Source of the DNA: an uncultured Arthrobacter sp.
Lineage (GTDB): Bacteria; Actinomycetota; Actinomycetes; Actinomycetales; Micrococcaceae
Length of the DNA stretch: 64,000 bases
NCBI RefSeq assembly: GCF_947495145.1
Contig: NZ_CANLXP010000006.1
Coordinates: forward strand, 62,001-126,000
Reading direction: 5' to 3'
A program made the position numbers and the translations under genes. The notes beneath the pieces are model-generated. The model searched no databases. It saw only the letters and a program-made list of their open reading frames with translations, and was not told the DNA's origin. Shown piece by piece: positions 28,087 to 36,084 of this stretch. How positions within the stretch are numbered: the first letter of the stretch is position 1; each line of letters starts with the position of its first letter.

Positions 28087-28104
28087 GATGCCTTCCGGGT
28101 ATCA
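28087..28104. promoter_or_regulatory. LysR-type regulator site in the lysR-tctC intergenic region
   Basis: This copy of the 18-bp sequence at 27187-27204 (one mismatch) starts at the base next to the lysR ATG. It again contains ATAC-N7-GCAT on the minus strand. A second inverted repeat, ATGCAT/ATGCAT around a 14-bp spacer, follows within 40 bp. The site is placed to control both lysR and the divergent transporter operon. Confidence 0.65.
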
Positions 28105-28242
28105 CTTCATGCATATGTTGGCTTGGACATGCATCATAGCCGCTCCGTACAGTCTTCTCAGGGCCAAGCCGTGAGTGCCATCACATCTTCGCTCCTGGCC
28201 TGTAGCCGAACAATGCCGTTCCCGAATGAGGAGTACCCACCC

Positions 28243-29247
28243 GTGAAAGCATCACTTACCCGCCGCACCCTGGTCGCGACCACCGCAGCCGCCGGCGTTC
28301 TCGCCCTGTCAGCCTGCGGCGGAAACGTAGCCGGCGGCAGCGCCGAATCCGGCGAAGCATTCCCCAGCGGCCCCATTACCCTCACTGTCGGCCAGGACGC
28401 CGGCGGCTCGACTGACCGCATTGCACGCGCGATTGCCGAGGGCATGGCGGAAGATCTCGGTGTTGCAGTGCCTGTGGTCAACAAAGCCGGAGCCAACGGC
28501 GCACTGGCCACCAAGGAAGTTGCCGCCATGGAGCCCGACGGCCAGAACCTCGTCCTCCTCAACGCATCGCTGATCACCATCACCCCGCTTGCCGTCGGCG
28601 AGGACGAGGCAGTGAACCTGGACAACCTGGACGTCATCGCCGGTCTCTCCCAGGACGATTACGTGCTGGTGGCCAGCCCGGAATCCGGTTTCGAGACCCT
28701 CGCGGATATCCAGGAAAGCACCGGCGAACTGAACTTCGGCACCACCGGCGTCGGCACCGGTTCGCAGCTGGCCCAGGCAGTCCTGTTCGCACAGGCCGAG
28801 ATCGACGGAACCGCTGTACCGTTCGACTCAGGTTCGCCGGCGCTCACCGCCGTCATGGGTGACCAGGTCGATGTCGCCACCATCCAGCTCGGTGAAGCCC
28901 TCCCCCAGATCGAGGCCGGCACCGTCACCCCTATCGTCACCTTCGCCAAGGAACGCAGCGAATTCCTCGCCGATGTCCCGACCGCCATTGAAGAGGGCTA
29001 CGAGGTTCCGGTTTCGCAGTACCGTGCACTGGCTGCACCGAAGGGCCTCTCCGAGGACGCCAAGGCGCGCCTGGTCGAGTCGGTCGAGACAGTCCAGGGA
29101 ACCGAGACCTACCAGGAGTTCAACCAGCAGAACATCCTGACGCCGTGGGAAGTCTCCGGCGAAGAGGTTGTCGAGGAATGGAACGCACTCGCCGAGCAGT
29201 ACAAGGCACTGGTTGAGGAATACGACATCTCGCTTTCCGGCGAGTAA
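28243..29247 (+). CDS. tctC: Tripartite tricarboxylate-type transporter, substrate-binding lipoprotein (TctC)
   Basis: The 334-residue protein has a signal sequence and lipobox (LALSAC) and the Bug/TctC fold, with VGQDAGGSTDRIARAIAE near the N-terminus and VVNKAGANGALATKEVA. TctC proteins bind di- and tricarboxylates outside the cell and hand them to the TctAB channel. The GTG at 28243 follows GAGGAG with good spacing; an in-frame ATG at 28213 would lengthen the signal peptide without a ribosome site. The divergent LysR regulator and the catabolic genes argue for an aldarate as ligand. Confidence 0.88.
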   Translation: MKASLTRRTLVATTAAAGVLALSACGGNVAGGSAESGEAFPSGPITLTVGQDAGGSTDRIARAIAEGMAEDLGVAVPVVNKAGANGALATKEVAAMEPDGQNLVLLNASLITITPLAVGEDEAVNLDNLDVIAGLSQDDYVLVASPESGFETLADIQESTGELNFGTTGVGTGSQLAQAVLFAQAEIDGTAVPFDSGSPALTAVMGDQVDVATIQLGEALPQIEAGTVTPIVTFAKERSEFLADVPTAIEEGYEVPVSQYRALAAPKGLSEDAKARLVESVETVQGTETYQEFNQQNILTPWEVSGEEVVEEWNALAEQYKALVEEYDISLSGE

Positions 29248-29283
29248 TAACCTCACCTGCCCCGGCCGAGACCATCAGCTGAA

Positions 29284-29847
29284 ATGAGCATTGCCATGAA
29301 CCGGAAGCGTGACTACGAAGCCGAGAGTGACTCCACGGACGTCCTCGGCGCACCGGACCTGACGCCGGAAGAACTGGCGGCCGAATGGGCAGCGGAGTCC
29401 CCGCCGCCTTCGGGCCCGGTAGCCAACCTCGCCGCCTCACTGGTGGCGGCCGGCGTCGGCATTGCGGGCATGATCATTGCCCTTGGTCTCGGCCTGGGCA
29501 CACCGGGCGAGCCACGTCCCGGCACGTGGCCGTTCATCATCAGCCTCATCATCACCGTCCTTGCCCTCGCCCAGCTGGTTGTCGGCCGGCGCGGGGGTAT
29601 GGACGGTGAGAGGTTTTCTCCGCTGTCCCGGATGGCGGCTTTCGGGTTCGTCACGCTGCTTGCCATGGTCTGGCTGATGCCGGTCATCGGCTTCGAGATC
29701 CCGGCGCTGCTGCTGTGCTTTGTCTGGATGAAGTTCCTCGGCGGCGAGACCTGGCGTTCCGCCACCCTGTATTCGGTGCTCGTTGTGGCCGCCTTCTACG
29801 CCATCTTCATCCTGGGTCTGGGGACGTCCATCCCCTACCTGTTCTAA
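29284..29847 (+). CDS. tctB: Tripartite tricarboxylate-type transporter, small membrane subunit (TctB)
   Basis: The 187-residue protein has four hydrophobic helices after a polar N-terminal tail of about 50 residues, the usual shape of TctB. GTPGEPRPGTWPFIIS between helices 1 and 2 is a family-like loop. It forms the small membrane subunit with TctA. The ATG at 29284 is used; a second ATG lies 12 bp later. The gene sits between tctC and tctA with short gaps. Confidence 0.85.
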   Translation: MSIAMNRKRDYEAESDSTDVLGAPDLTPEELAAEWAAESPPPSGPVANLAASLVAAGVGIAGMIIALGLGLGTPGEPRPGTWPFIISLIITVLALAQLVVGRRGGMDGERFSPLSRMAAFGFVTLLAMVWLMPVIGFEIPALLLCFVWMKFLGGETWRSATLYSVLVVAAFYAIFILGLGTSIPYLF

Positions 29848-29872
29848 GACCTGACGGACCAAAGGACCCACC

Positions 29873-31390
29873 ATGGATTTCTTCGACCCGGTTCTGAACG
29901 GCTTCGGCGTAGTGCTGGACCCCCAGAACCTCCTCTACTGCCTGATGGGCGTGGTGATCGGCATGCTTATCGGCGTGCTGCCGGGCCTCGGCCCCGCAGC
30001 CACGATCGCCATCCTGCTGCCCCTGACCTACGGCATTGACCCCGTTACCGCGATCATCATGCTCGCCGGCATCTTCTACGGTGCCCAGTACGGCGGAACC
30101 ATCACCTCGGTTCTCCTGCGGCTCCCGGGCGAGGCGAGCTCCGTGGTGACCGTGTTCGACGGCTATGTCCTCGCCAAGCAGGGTAAGGCCGGAACCGCCC
30201 TGGGCATCGCCGCCATCGGTTCGTTCATCGGTGGAACGGTCGCCATCATCGGCCTCACCTTCCTGGCTCCGCTGGTAGCCAGCTTCGCACTCGACTTCGG
30301 CCCGCCGGAGTACACGGCGCTGGCCCTCGTCGGCATCCTGCTGGTCGCAACCATCAGCGGTGGAACCAAGATCAAGGCCCTCATCGCCGCCGCCGTCGGC
30401 CTGTTGCTGGCGACCGTGGGGCGCGACGTCTTCACCGGCGCCGAGCGCTTCACGTTCGGAAACCTGAGCCTGGCCGACGGCATCGACTTCGTACCCATCG
30501 CCATGGGCCTGTTCGGTATCGGTGAGATCCTCTACAACCTCGAGGAACGCCACCGGGCGGTCAGCGCACCGGCCAAGGTGGCTAACGTTTGGCCCTCACG
30601 CGCGGACCTCCGCAAGTCCTCCGGCGCGATCGGGCGCGGCTCCGTCCTGGGCTTCTTCCTCGGCATCCTGCCCGGCGGCGGCGCAACAATCTCCTCCATG
30701 GTTTCCTACGCGGTGGAGAAGAAGCGGGCCAAGGACCCTTCCCGCTTCGGCAAGGGCGCCGTCGAGGGCGTGGCCGGCCCGGAGACCGCCAACAACGCGG
30801 CTGCGACGAGCTCCTTCATTCCGCTGCTCACGCTCGGCATCCCGGCCAACGCCACGATGGCCATCATTTTCGGCGCACTGCTGATCCACGGCATCACGCC
30901 CGGGCCGCAGCTCATCTCAGAAGACCCGGAGCTGTTCTGGGGCGTAGTGAACTCGATGTACATCGGGAACATCCTGCTGCTGATCCTGTCCATCCCGCTG
31001 GTGGGTTTGTTCGTCAAGATCCTGCGGGTTCGAGCCGCCATCCTCGCGCCCATCACGGCGCTGATCACCATCCTCGGCGCATACACCATCCGCAATTCAA
31101 TGTTCGATGTGCTGCTCGTGGTGCTCTTCGGGGCGCTCGGCTACCTGATGAAGAAGTTCGGCTTCGAACCCGGCCCGCTGGTTCTGGCGTTCGTACTCGG
31201 TGAGCTCCTTGAGTCGAACCTGCGCCGCTCGCTGCTGGTGCTCGAAGGCGACGTCTCCGGCTTCCTCACCCGCCCCATATCGGCCACCCTGCTGGTGATC
31301 TTCGTCCTGGTAGCAGTAGGCCCCATGATCAAGTCCGCTCTGGCTCGCCGCCAGCAGCGCGACACCACCCGCGTCAGCGCAGATTCCTGA
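29873..31390 (+). CDS. tctA: Tripartite tricarboxylate-type transporter, large membrane subunit (TctA)
   Basis: The 505-residue protein has about 11-12 transmembrane segments and the hallmark GVLPGLGPAATIAILLP in the first third. GTITSVLLRLPGEASS and LGILPGGGATISS are the paired motifs that probably form the substrate path. It is the ion-coupled channel of the TTT system. Operon position directly after tctB and before the Usp gene supports one transcript. Confidence 0.93.
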   Translation: MDFFDPVLNGFGVVLDPQNLLYCLMGVVIGMLIGVLPGLGPAATIAILLPLTYGIDPVTAIIMLAGIFYGAQYGGTITSVLLRLPGEASSVVTVFDGYVLAKQGKAGTALGIAAIGSFIGGTVAIIGLTFLAPLVASFALDFGPPEYTALALVGILLVATISGGTKIKALIAAAVGLLLATVGRDVFTGAERFTFGNLSLADGIDFVPIAMGLFGIGEILYNLEERHRAVSAPAKVANVWPSRADLRKSSGAIGRGSVLGFFLGILPGGGATISSMVSYAVEKKRAKDPSRFGKGAVEGVAGPETANNAAATSSFIPLLTLGIPANATMAIIFGALLIHGITPGPQLISEDPELFWGVVNSMYIGNILLLILSIPLVGLFVKILRVRAAILAPITALITILGAYTIRNSMFDVLLVVLFGALGYLMKKFGFEPGPLVLAFVLGELLESNLRRSLLVLEGDVSGFLTRPISATLLVIFVLVAVGPMIKSALARRQQRDTTRVSADS

Positions 31391-31412
31391 TCACAGATTC
31401 CTAGGAGAACTT

Positions 31413-31814
31413 ATGAGCATCATGGTCGGCTACGTGCCCACCCCCGTCGGCGAAGCCGCAGTTGCCGCAGCAATCACCGAGGCGAAGCTCCGCGGCGAGG
31501 AGCTGCTGATCGTCAACTCCGTGCGCGAGGGCTCCCGCGTGGACAAGTCGGTTGCCAGTGACGAGGATCTTTCGCGCCTGAAAGCGACCGCCGACGACGC
31601 CGGCATCACCGCACGCGTTTTGCGCCCCTCCCACAGGGATGACCTTGCGGACGAAATCCTCGAGCTCGCCGTCGAGCACGACGTCTCCCTGATCGTGATC
31701 GGCCTTCGCCAGCGCACGCAGGTGGGCAAGTTCATCATGGGCTCCCACGCCCAGCGGATCCTCCTGCAGGCGGACCGTCCGGTGCTAGCAGTGAAGCCGG
31801 ACGGGCGCGATTAG
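31413..31814 (+). CDS. Universal stress protein, UspA family
   Basis: The 133-residue protein is a single Usp domain: MVGYVPTPVGEAAVAAAI at the N-terminus and a C-terminal IVIGLRQRTQVGKFIMGSHAQRIL. The latter contains the G-2x-G-9x-G(S/T)-like ATP-binding pattern. AGGAG lies just upstream of its ATG. It is the last gene of the tct operon; a Usp linked to a TTT transporter is seen in other genomes, but what it does for transport is not known. Its stop abuts that of the convergent glutaredoxin gene. Confidence 0.85.
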   Translation: MSIMVGYVPTPVGEAAVAAAITEAKLRGEELLIVNSVREGSRVDKSVASDEDLSRLKATADDAGITARVLRPSHRDDLADEILELAVEHDVSLIVIGLRQRTQVGKFIMGSHAQRILLQADRPVLAVKPDGRD

Positions 31815-32078
31815 CTAGCCGAGCAGGTTCAACTCGCGGAGCTTCGCTTCAACGTCAGGGTTGGTCGGCTCGACCTGGTGCGCACCGTCGGGGTACACCA
31901 CCACGGGGATGTTGGTCCGGCCCGAGATGCTCTTGGCTTCGTCGGCAGCATCCGGCGTTTCAACGAGGTTGATGTACTCGTAGCTGATGCCGAGTTCGTC
32001 CAGCTGCCGCTTGGTGCGGATGCAGTCACGGCACCAGTCGGCGCCGTACATCCTGATGGTGTCGGGGTTTGTAGTCAT
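31815..32078 (-). CDS. Glutaredoxin-like protein (mycoredoxin type)
   Basis: The 87-residue thioredoxin-fold protein has the redox motif WCRDC near residues 15-19 and a cis-Pro loop (NIPVVVYPDG). In actinobacteria such proteins reduce mycothiol mixed disulfides. The CRDC centre differs from the more usual CGYC of mycoredoxin-1. It is placed tail to tail with the Usp gene with no gap. Confidence 0.85.
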   Translation of the reverse strand: MTTNPDTIRMYGADWCRDCIRTKRQLDELGISYEYINLVETPDAADEAKSISGRTNIPVVVYPDGAHQVEPTNPDVEAKLRELNLLG

Positions 32079-32146
32079 TGAACAATTCTATGTCCGAGGC
32101 AATCCTGCGCCTCCGCATTGCGGTCGGTCACTGCCCGCCACCGATC

Positions 32147-32237
32147 CGTTCCTCGCAGGTTTGACGAGCGGGAACCCGCGAAGCCCGGCGTGTCTGGAAG
32201 GACACGCCGTCGACAAGCCGCAAACCTGCGAGAAACG
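32147..32237. other. Multi-branched palindromic intergenic element
   Basis: The outer arms 32152-32163 and 32221-32232 pair perfectly over 12 bp, and extend to 17 bp with one mismatch. Inside are two more hairpins: GCGGG/CCCGC around 32168-32179 and CGGCGTGTC/GACACGCCG around 32187-32210. The whole forms a three-way junction. It lies between the GntR and glutaredoxin genes, both on the minus strand, so it would be at the 3' end of the GntR transcript. It may be a terminator or a repeat-type element. Confidence 0.55.
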
Positions 32238-32250
32238 GCACGCAGAATCA

Positions 32251-32940
32251 CTACGAGCCGTCCAGGCGGGAGCGCGAGTTCGCCAGATGCAGGCGCATGG
32301 CAGCGGCGGCGGTCAGCGGATCCCCCGCAGCTATCGCGTTGCGTACCGCTCGATGCTCCGCGGCAACGCGCTGCAACCGACCTGGCTGACCGCCGTCGTC
32401 GGCTGGTTCAAGCCGTTCCGGAGGCATTGCGATCATGGCTGGCCCCAGCGACAGCAGGGCGTCGACGAAGTAGAAGTTGCCGCTGGCATCGGCAACCGAC
32501 CGGTGGAACGCGAAGTCGCAGGAGACGGCCGTAGCGGCGTGGTTGCCGGCTGCGTCGAACGCCGCGAGGGCGTTATCCAGTGCGGCAATCATGGAAGGCG
32601 TGGCGTTACCTGCGGCGAGCGCGGCGGCCTCACTCTCGACGCCGGCGCGGAAGGCCAGGAGCGCCCGCCGCTCCTCGGGGGTGCGGGGCCGACGCATGCC
32701 GCCCGCGGATTCCTCTTCAGCCGACGGCGGGGTGAGGGCGAAACTGCCGCTCCCCCGCCGGGTGTACACAAGGCCCTCAGCCTGCAGGCGCGATACGGCT
32801 TCCCGGACCACCGTGCGGCTGACACCGAACTCGCCGATGAGGGCGCTTTCGCTGGGCAGCTTTTCGCCCGAGGGGATGGTGCCGTCCACGATCCGACGGC
32901 GGAGGCTGTCGACGAGCGAGACTGCCAGCGTTTGCTTCAT
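32251..32940 (-). CDS. GntR-family (FadR/FCD subfamily) regulator, probable control of galactarate dehydratase
   Basis: The 229-residue protein has an N-terminal winged helix (LPSESALIGEFGVSRTVVREAVSRL) and an all-helical C-terminal FCD domain whose Asp/His residues usually bind a metal and a carboxylate ligand (SCDFAFHRSVADASGN, AEHRAVRNAI). It is downstream of and parallel to the galactarate dehydratase gene, whose promoter carries TTGT-N3-ACAA operators of FadR style. Sugar-acid ligands are common in this subfamily. Confidence 0.88.
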   Translation of the reverse strand: MKQTLAVSLVDSLRRRIVDGTIPSGEKLPSESALIGEFGVSRTVVREAVSRLQAEGLVYTRRGSGSFALTPPSAEEESAGGMRRPRTPEERRALLAFRAGVESEAAALAAGNATPSMIAALDNALAAFDAAGNHAATAVSCDFAFHRSVADASGNFYFVDALLSLGPAMIAMPPERLEPADDGGQPGRLQRVAAEHRAVRNAIAAGDPLTAAAAMRLHLANSRSRLDGS

Positions 32941-33000
32941 GCGGTTAATGCTGACACGCCGTTGCGGCCGGCACGGCCAGAGCAGAGCGGCCGGCTGACG

Positions 33001-34137
33001 TCAGCGCGTCCCGAACTCGGCGCTGTCCGTGGTCCAGGCCCGCGCCTGGTCACTGAACGTCACGCCAAGGCCGGGACGATCGGGGACGATCATGCGGCCC
33101 TCGCGGGTTTCGAGGCGCTCGTTGAACAACGGGTCCAGCCAGTCGAAGTGCTCCACCCACGGCTCGCGCGGGTAGGCAGCGGCGAGGTGCAGATGGATCT
33201 CCATGGCGAAGTGCGGTGCAAGGTCCAGCCCGGCCTGGTCCGCGAGCGTGGCGAGCCGTAGGAACTGGGTGATGCCGCCGACGCGCGGCGCGTCGGGCTG
33301 GATGATGTCGCAGGCACGGGTGGCAATGAGCCGCTCATGCTCCGCGACGGACGCGAGCATCTCGCCCGTGGCGATGGGAGTATCAAGGGCCAGGGCCAGC
33401 GCTGCGTGCCCCTCGGCGTCGTACGCGTCCAGGGGTTCCTCGATCCAGACCAGATCGAACTGCTCCAGCTTGCGTCCCATTCGCAGAGCGGTGGCGCGGT
33501 CCCACTGCTGGTTCGCGTCCACCATCAGCGGAACGTCCGGGCCGATGTGCTCGCGGACGGCTGCGACACGGCGCAGGTCCTCCGCCGAATCAGGCAGGCC
33601 CACCTTGATCTTGATCCCTCCGATGCCCTCGGCGAGCGACTGGGTTGCGCGCTCCTTCACCTCGTCGATCGAGGCGTTGAGGAACCCGCCGGAAGTGTTG
33701 TAGGTCCGCACCGAGTCCCGGTGGGCACCGAGCAGCTTTGCGAGCGGAAGCCCTGCGCGCTTCGCCTTCAGGTCATACAGCGCGATGTCCAGCGCGGCGA
33801 GCGCCTGGGTGGCGACGCCGGACCGGCCCACCGATGCCCCTGCCCAGAGCAATTTGTTATACAGCTTGGCGATGTCATTGGGGTCCTCGCCGATCATGGT
33901 CTCCGCGACTTCCCGGGCGTGGGCATACTGCGCCGGGCCGCCGGCTCGCTTCGAGTAGGAGAACCCGAGGCCGGACACGCCCTGCTCCGTGAGGATCTCA
34001 GCGAAGAGGAAGACCACTTCGGTCATCGGCTTCTGCCTGCCGGTGAAGACCTTGGCGTCGGAGATCGGCGTGGCCAGCGGCAGCGTGGCGGTGGAGAGTT
34101 TGACGTGGCGGATCGCATCGGGCGTGTAAGTCATCAC
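33001..34137 (-). CDS. L-talarate/galactarate dehydratase (enolase superfamily)
   Basis: The 378-residue enzyme dehydrates galactarate (mucate) or L-talarate to 5-dehydro-4-deoxy-D-glucarate, the KdgD substrate. Residues K176/K178 (IKIKVG), metal ligands D207, E233 and E259, and base H309 are each offset by 19 from those of the Salmonella talarate/galactarate dehydratase (as I recall K195/K197, D226, E252, E278, H328). The short, MR-like capping domain (TYNTSGGFLN) fits too. Two ATG codons in a row make the start uncertain by one residue. Regulation is discussed at the promoter entry. Confidence 0.85.
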   Translation of the reverse strand: MMTYTPDAIRHVKLSTATLPLATPISDAKVFTGRQKPMTEVVFLFAEILTEQGVSGLGFSYSKRAGGPAQYAHAREVAETMIGEDPNDIAKLYNKLLWAGASVGRSGVATQALAALDIALYDLKAKRAGLPLAKLLGAHRDSVRTYNTSGGFLNASIDEVKERATQSLAEGIGGIKIKVGLPDSAEDLRRVAAVREHIGPDVPLMVDANQQWDRATALRMGRKLEQFDLVWIEEPLDAYDAEGHAALALALDTPIATGEMLASVAEHERLIATRACDIIQPDAPRVGGITQFLRLATLADQAGLDLAPHFAMEIHLHLAAAYPREPWVEHFDWLDPLFNERLETREGRMIVPDRPGLGVTFSDQARAWTTDSAEFGTR

Positions 34138-34166
34138 GGGACCTTCGGAAGAGCGGATCGGATAAC

Positions 34167-34197
34167 TTATAGTACAACTAACCTACTTGTAGGACAA
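34167..34197 (-). promoter_or_regulatory. Promoter with tandem GntR/FadR-type operators
   Basis: On the minus strand TTGTCC (plus 34192-34197) and TACTAT (plus 34169-34174) form -35 and -10 boxes 17 bp apart, ahead of the galactarate dehydratase gene. TTGTCCTACAA (34187-34197) is a TTGT-N3-ACAA palindrome covering the -35. TTGTACTATAA (34167-34177) is a near copy covering the -10. Their centres are 20 bp apart, two helix turns, so two dimers could bind side by side and shut the promoter. Confidence 0.7.
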
Positions 34198-34208
34198 CTA
34201 TTGAATCC

Positions 34209-34979
34209 CTAGTCAGGCCGACTCGCTGCGCGGTGCTCCATCAAGCGCTCGATGCCGTCGAGCGCCCGCGGCAGTGCGAAGTGGATTTCGTAGCCGGGAT
34301 CGGAAGAAGCTCCCATTTCCGGATCCCCGAAGACGCTGAGGATCTCGGGAAAGACAGCCGGATCCAGGACGCTGAAGAGTGCTCGCACATAGGCATCGCC
34401 GCCCTCGTCGGTCAGGTTCACCGGATTCATCGCCAGATCCCGCTCCAGCCGGGAGGTGGTGGCCACCACGTTGCTGATCATCAATGCCGCGCCGAGTTTG
34501 TCCGGTGAGCTCAAGCCCGTCTCCCGCAGTGCGCCGAGGAGCTGCTCCAACCACTTCAACTGGCCAGGCGTGGACGGCATATGACTGATCGGAATGTCCA
34601 GCACCCAGGCATGCCGCCGGTATCGTGCGGAGACATTTTCGGCCCACTCCATGGCGCGGTCCCGCCAGCCGGTTGCTGATACCGGCGGCGGAGACCCGTA
34701 CGCGGCGTCCTGCATCAGGACAAGCAGCTCGTCCTTCGACTCCACATGACGGTACAGCGACATTGTGGTGTATCCCAGCACCCGAGCAACGCGGGCCATG
34801 GTCAGCGATCCGAGCCCTTCGGCGTCGGCAGTTTCAATTCCAGCCCGCACAATGCGGCCGACAGTCAGGTCGGCCTTCGGGCCGCGGAGTGCCGGCGCCT
34901 GCAGCCCCCAGGCCTTGAGGAACCCGGGCGGAAGAACTCCTTCGGGAAAGGATGGCGCGGCCTGCTCTTTCTCCTGCAC
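34209..34979 (-). CDS. TetR-family repressor of the adjacent drug exporter
   Basis: The 256-residue protein has a TetR helix-turn-helix around residues 45-90 (TMARVARVLGYTTMSLYRHVESKDELL) and a TetR_C-type ligand domain. It is divergent from the DrrAB-like ABC genes. The shared intergenic region has a perfect 17-bp palindrome over the exporter promoter, the classic layout of a drug-responsive repressor. The N-terminal extension of ~35 residues (PSFPEGVLPPGFLKAWGL) is not part of the usual fold. Confidence 0.87.
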   Translation of the reverse strand: MQEKEQAAPSFPEGVLPPGFLKAWGLQAPALRGPKADLTVGRIVRAGIETADAEGLGSLTMARVARVLGYTTMSLYRHVESKDELLVLMQDAAYGSPPPVSATGWRDRAMEWAENVSARYRRHAWVLDIPISHMPSTPGQLKWLEQLLGALRETGLSSPDKLGAALMISNVVATTSRLERDLAMNPVNLTDEGGDAYVRALFSVLDPAVFPEILSVFGDPEMGASSDPGYEIHFALPRALDGIERLMEHRAASRPD

Positions 34980-35017
34980 CGTCGCCGCTCCTTCAATAGC
35001 CCGCAGTTGATCCTAGC

Positions 35018-35067
35018 AAACAGTGTGCAGCGCAAACAGTTTTGTGTACCATATAAACTGTTTATAT
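35018..35067. promoter_or_regulatory. TetR operator region of the drug exporter
   Basis: Bases 35051-35067 form a perfect palindrome, ATATAAAC-T-GTTTATAT. Related nine-mers AAACAGTGT (35018-35026) and AAACAGTTT (35034-35042) lie upstream. A -10-like TATATA at 35063-35068 overlaps the palindrome, so a bound TetR would block RNA polymerase at the exporter promoter. Confidence 0.7.
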
Positions 35068-35097
35068 AGCACGCTGTTCAGGCCAGTAGGAGTGCAG

Positions 35098-36084
35098 ATG
35101 CAACTATCCACCTCACATAGCCAGCGCCACGCCGGCCAGCCCATCGTGCGGGCGGAACGGATCCATAAGCGCTTCGGCGCCCATAAGGTACTCACCGGCG
35201 TCGACATCGAGCTCTGGGAAGGGGAGGTGGTTGCGCTCCTCGGGATCAATGGCGCCGGGAAGACCACCCTGATCAACATTCTCAGCACACTTCTCAAACC
35301 CGATCAGGGAACCGCGGCCATCGCGGGAATCGATCTACTGGCGTCTCCAGCAAGCGCCCGGCGGCACTTCAGCCTCACCGGACAGTATGCAGCCCTGGAC
35401 GACTTCCAGTCCGGCCATGAGAACCTCGTCATGATGGCCCGGCTCGGCGGCCTCCCACGCCGCGACGCCCACGCGCGCGCCCGGCAGCTCCTTGAGTCGT
35501 TCGAGCTCACCACCGCCGCTGCGAAACCCGTTTCCTCCTACTCAGGTGGAATGCGACGTCGGCTGGATCTGGCAGCAGGCATCGCTTCCCGACCTGCTGC
35601 ACTCTTCCTGGATGAGCCGACCACCGGCCTGGATCCGCAAAGCCGGCACAGGCTTTGGCAGGAGATTCGACAGTTGGCGCGGGACGGGACGGCGATCCTA
35701 CTGACAACCCAGTACCTCGAGGAAGCGGATCGGCTGGCAGACCGTATTCTCATCCTGCACCACGGGACCCTCGTTGCAGAGGGCACCGGTTCAGAGTTGA
35801 AAGGGCTGCTCGGAGGCACCCACCAGGTCCGGTTTTCGTTCGCATCGCTGGAAGACCTCGACCAGGCATCGGCACTCACCCAGGCAACCGCCGTCGACCC
35901 CGACGCCTGGTCGCTCACCGTCGCGACCTCCAACACAGCCTCCACCATCCGCCAGGTCCTGGCCGACCTTGGGGGGACCAACGTGGCCAACATCGCCATC
36001 CTGCAACCCACGCTCGACGACGTCTTCCTCAGCCTGACCGAGCCGAACGAGCCAACCCAGCCCGCAAAGGAACCTGCCCCATGA
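35098..36084 (+). CDS. ABC drug exporter ATP-binding protein (DrrA-like)
   Basis: The 328-residue ATPase has Walker A GINGAGKTT, signature SYSGGMRRR, Walker B LFLDEPTTGLDP and a C-terminal extension of about 90 residues as in DrrA, the daunorubicin exporter ATPase. It energises the ABC-2 permease encoded next. AGGAG sits just before the ATG at 35098; the frame extends upstream across the operator but without a ribosome site. Overlap with the permease gene is ATGA. Confidence 0.9.
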   Translation: MQLSTSHSQRHAGQPIVRAERIHKRFGAHKVLTGVDIELWEGEVVALLGINGAGKTTLINILSTLLKPDQGTAAIAGIDLLASPASARRHFSLTGQYAALDDFQSGHENLVMMARLGGLPRRDAHARARQLLESFELTTAAAKPVSSYSGGMRRRLDLAAGIASRPAALFLDEPTTGLDPQSRHRLWQEIRQLARDGTAILLTTQYLEEADRLADRILILHHGTLVAEGTGSELKGLLGGTHQVRFSFASLEDLDQASALTQATAVDPDAWSLTVATSNTASTIRQVLADLGGTNVANIAILQPTLDDVFLSLTEPNEPTQPAKEPAP

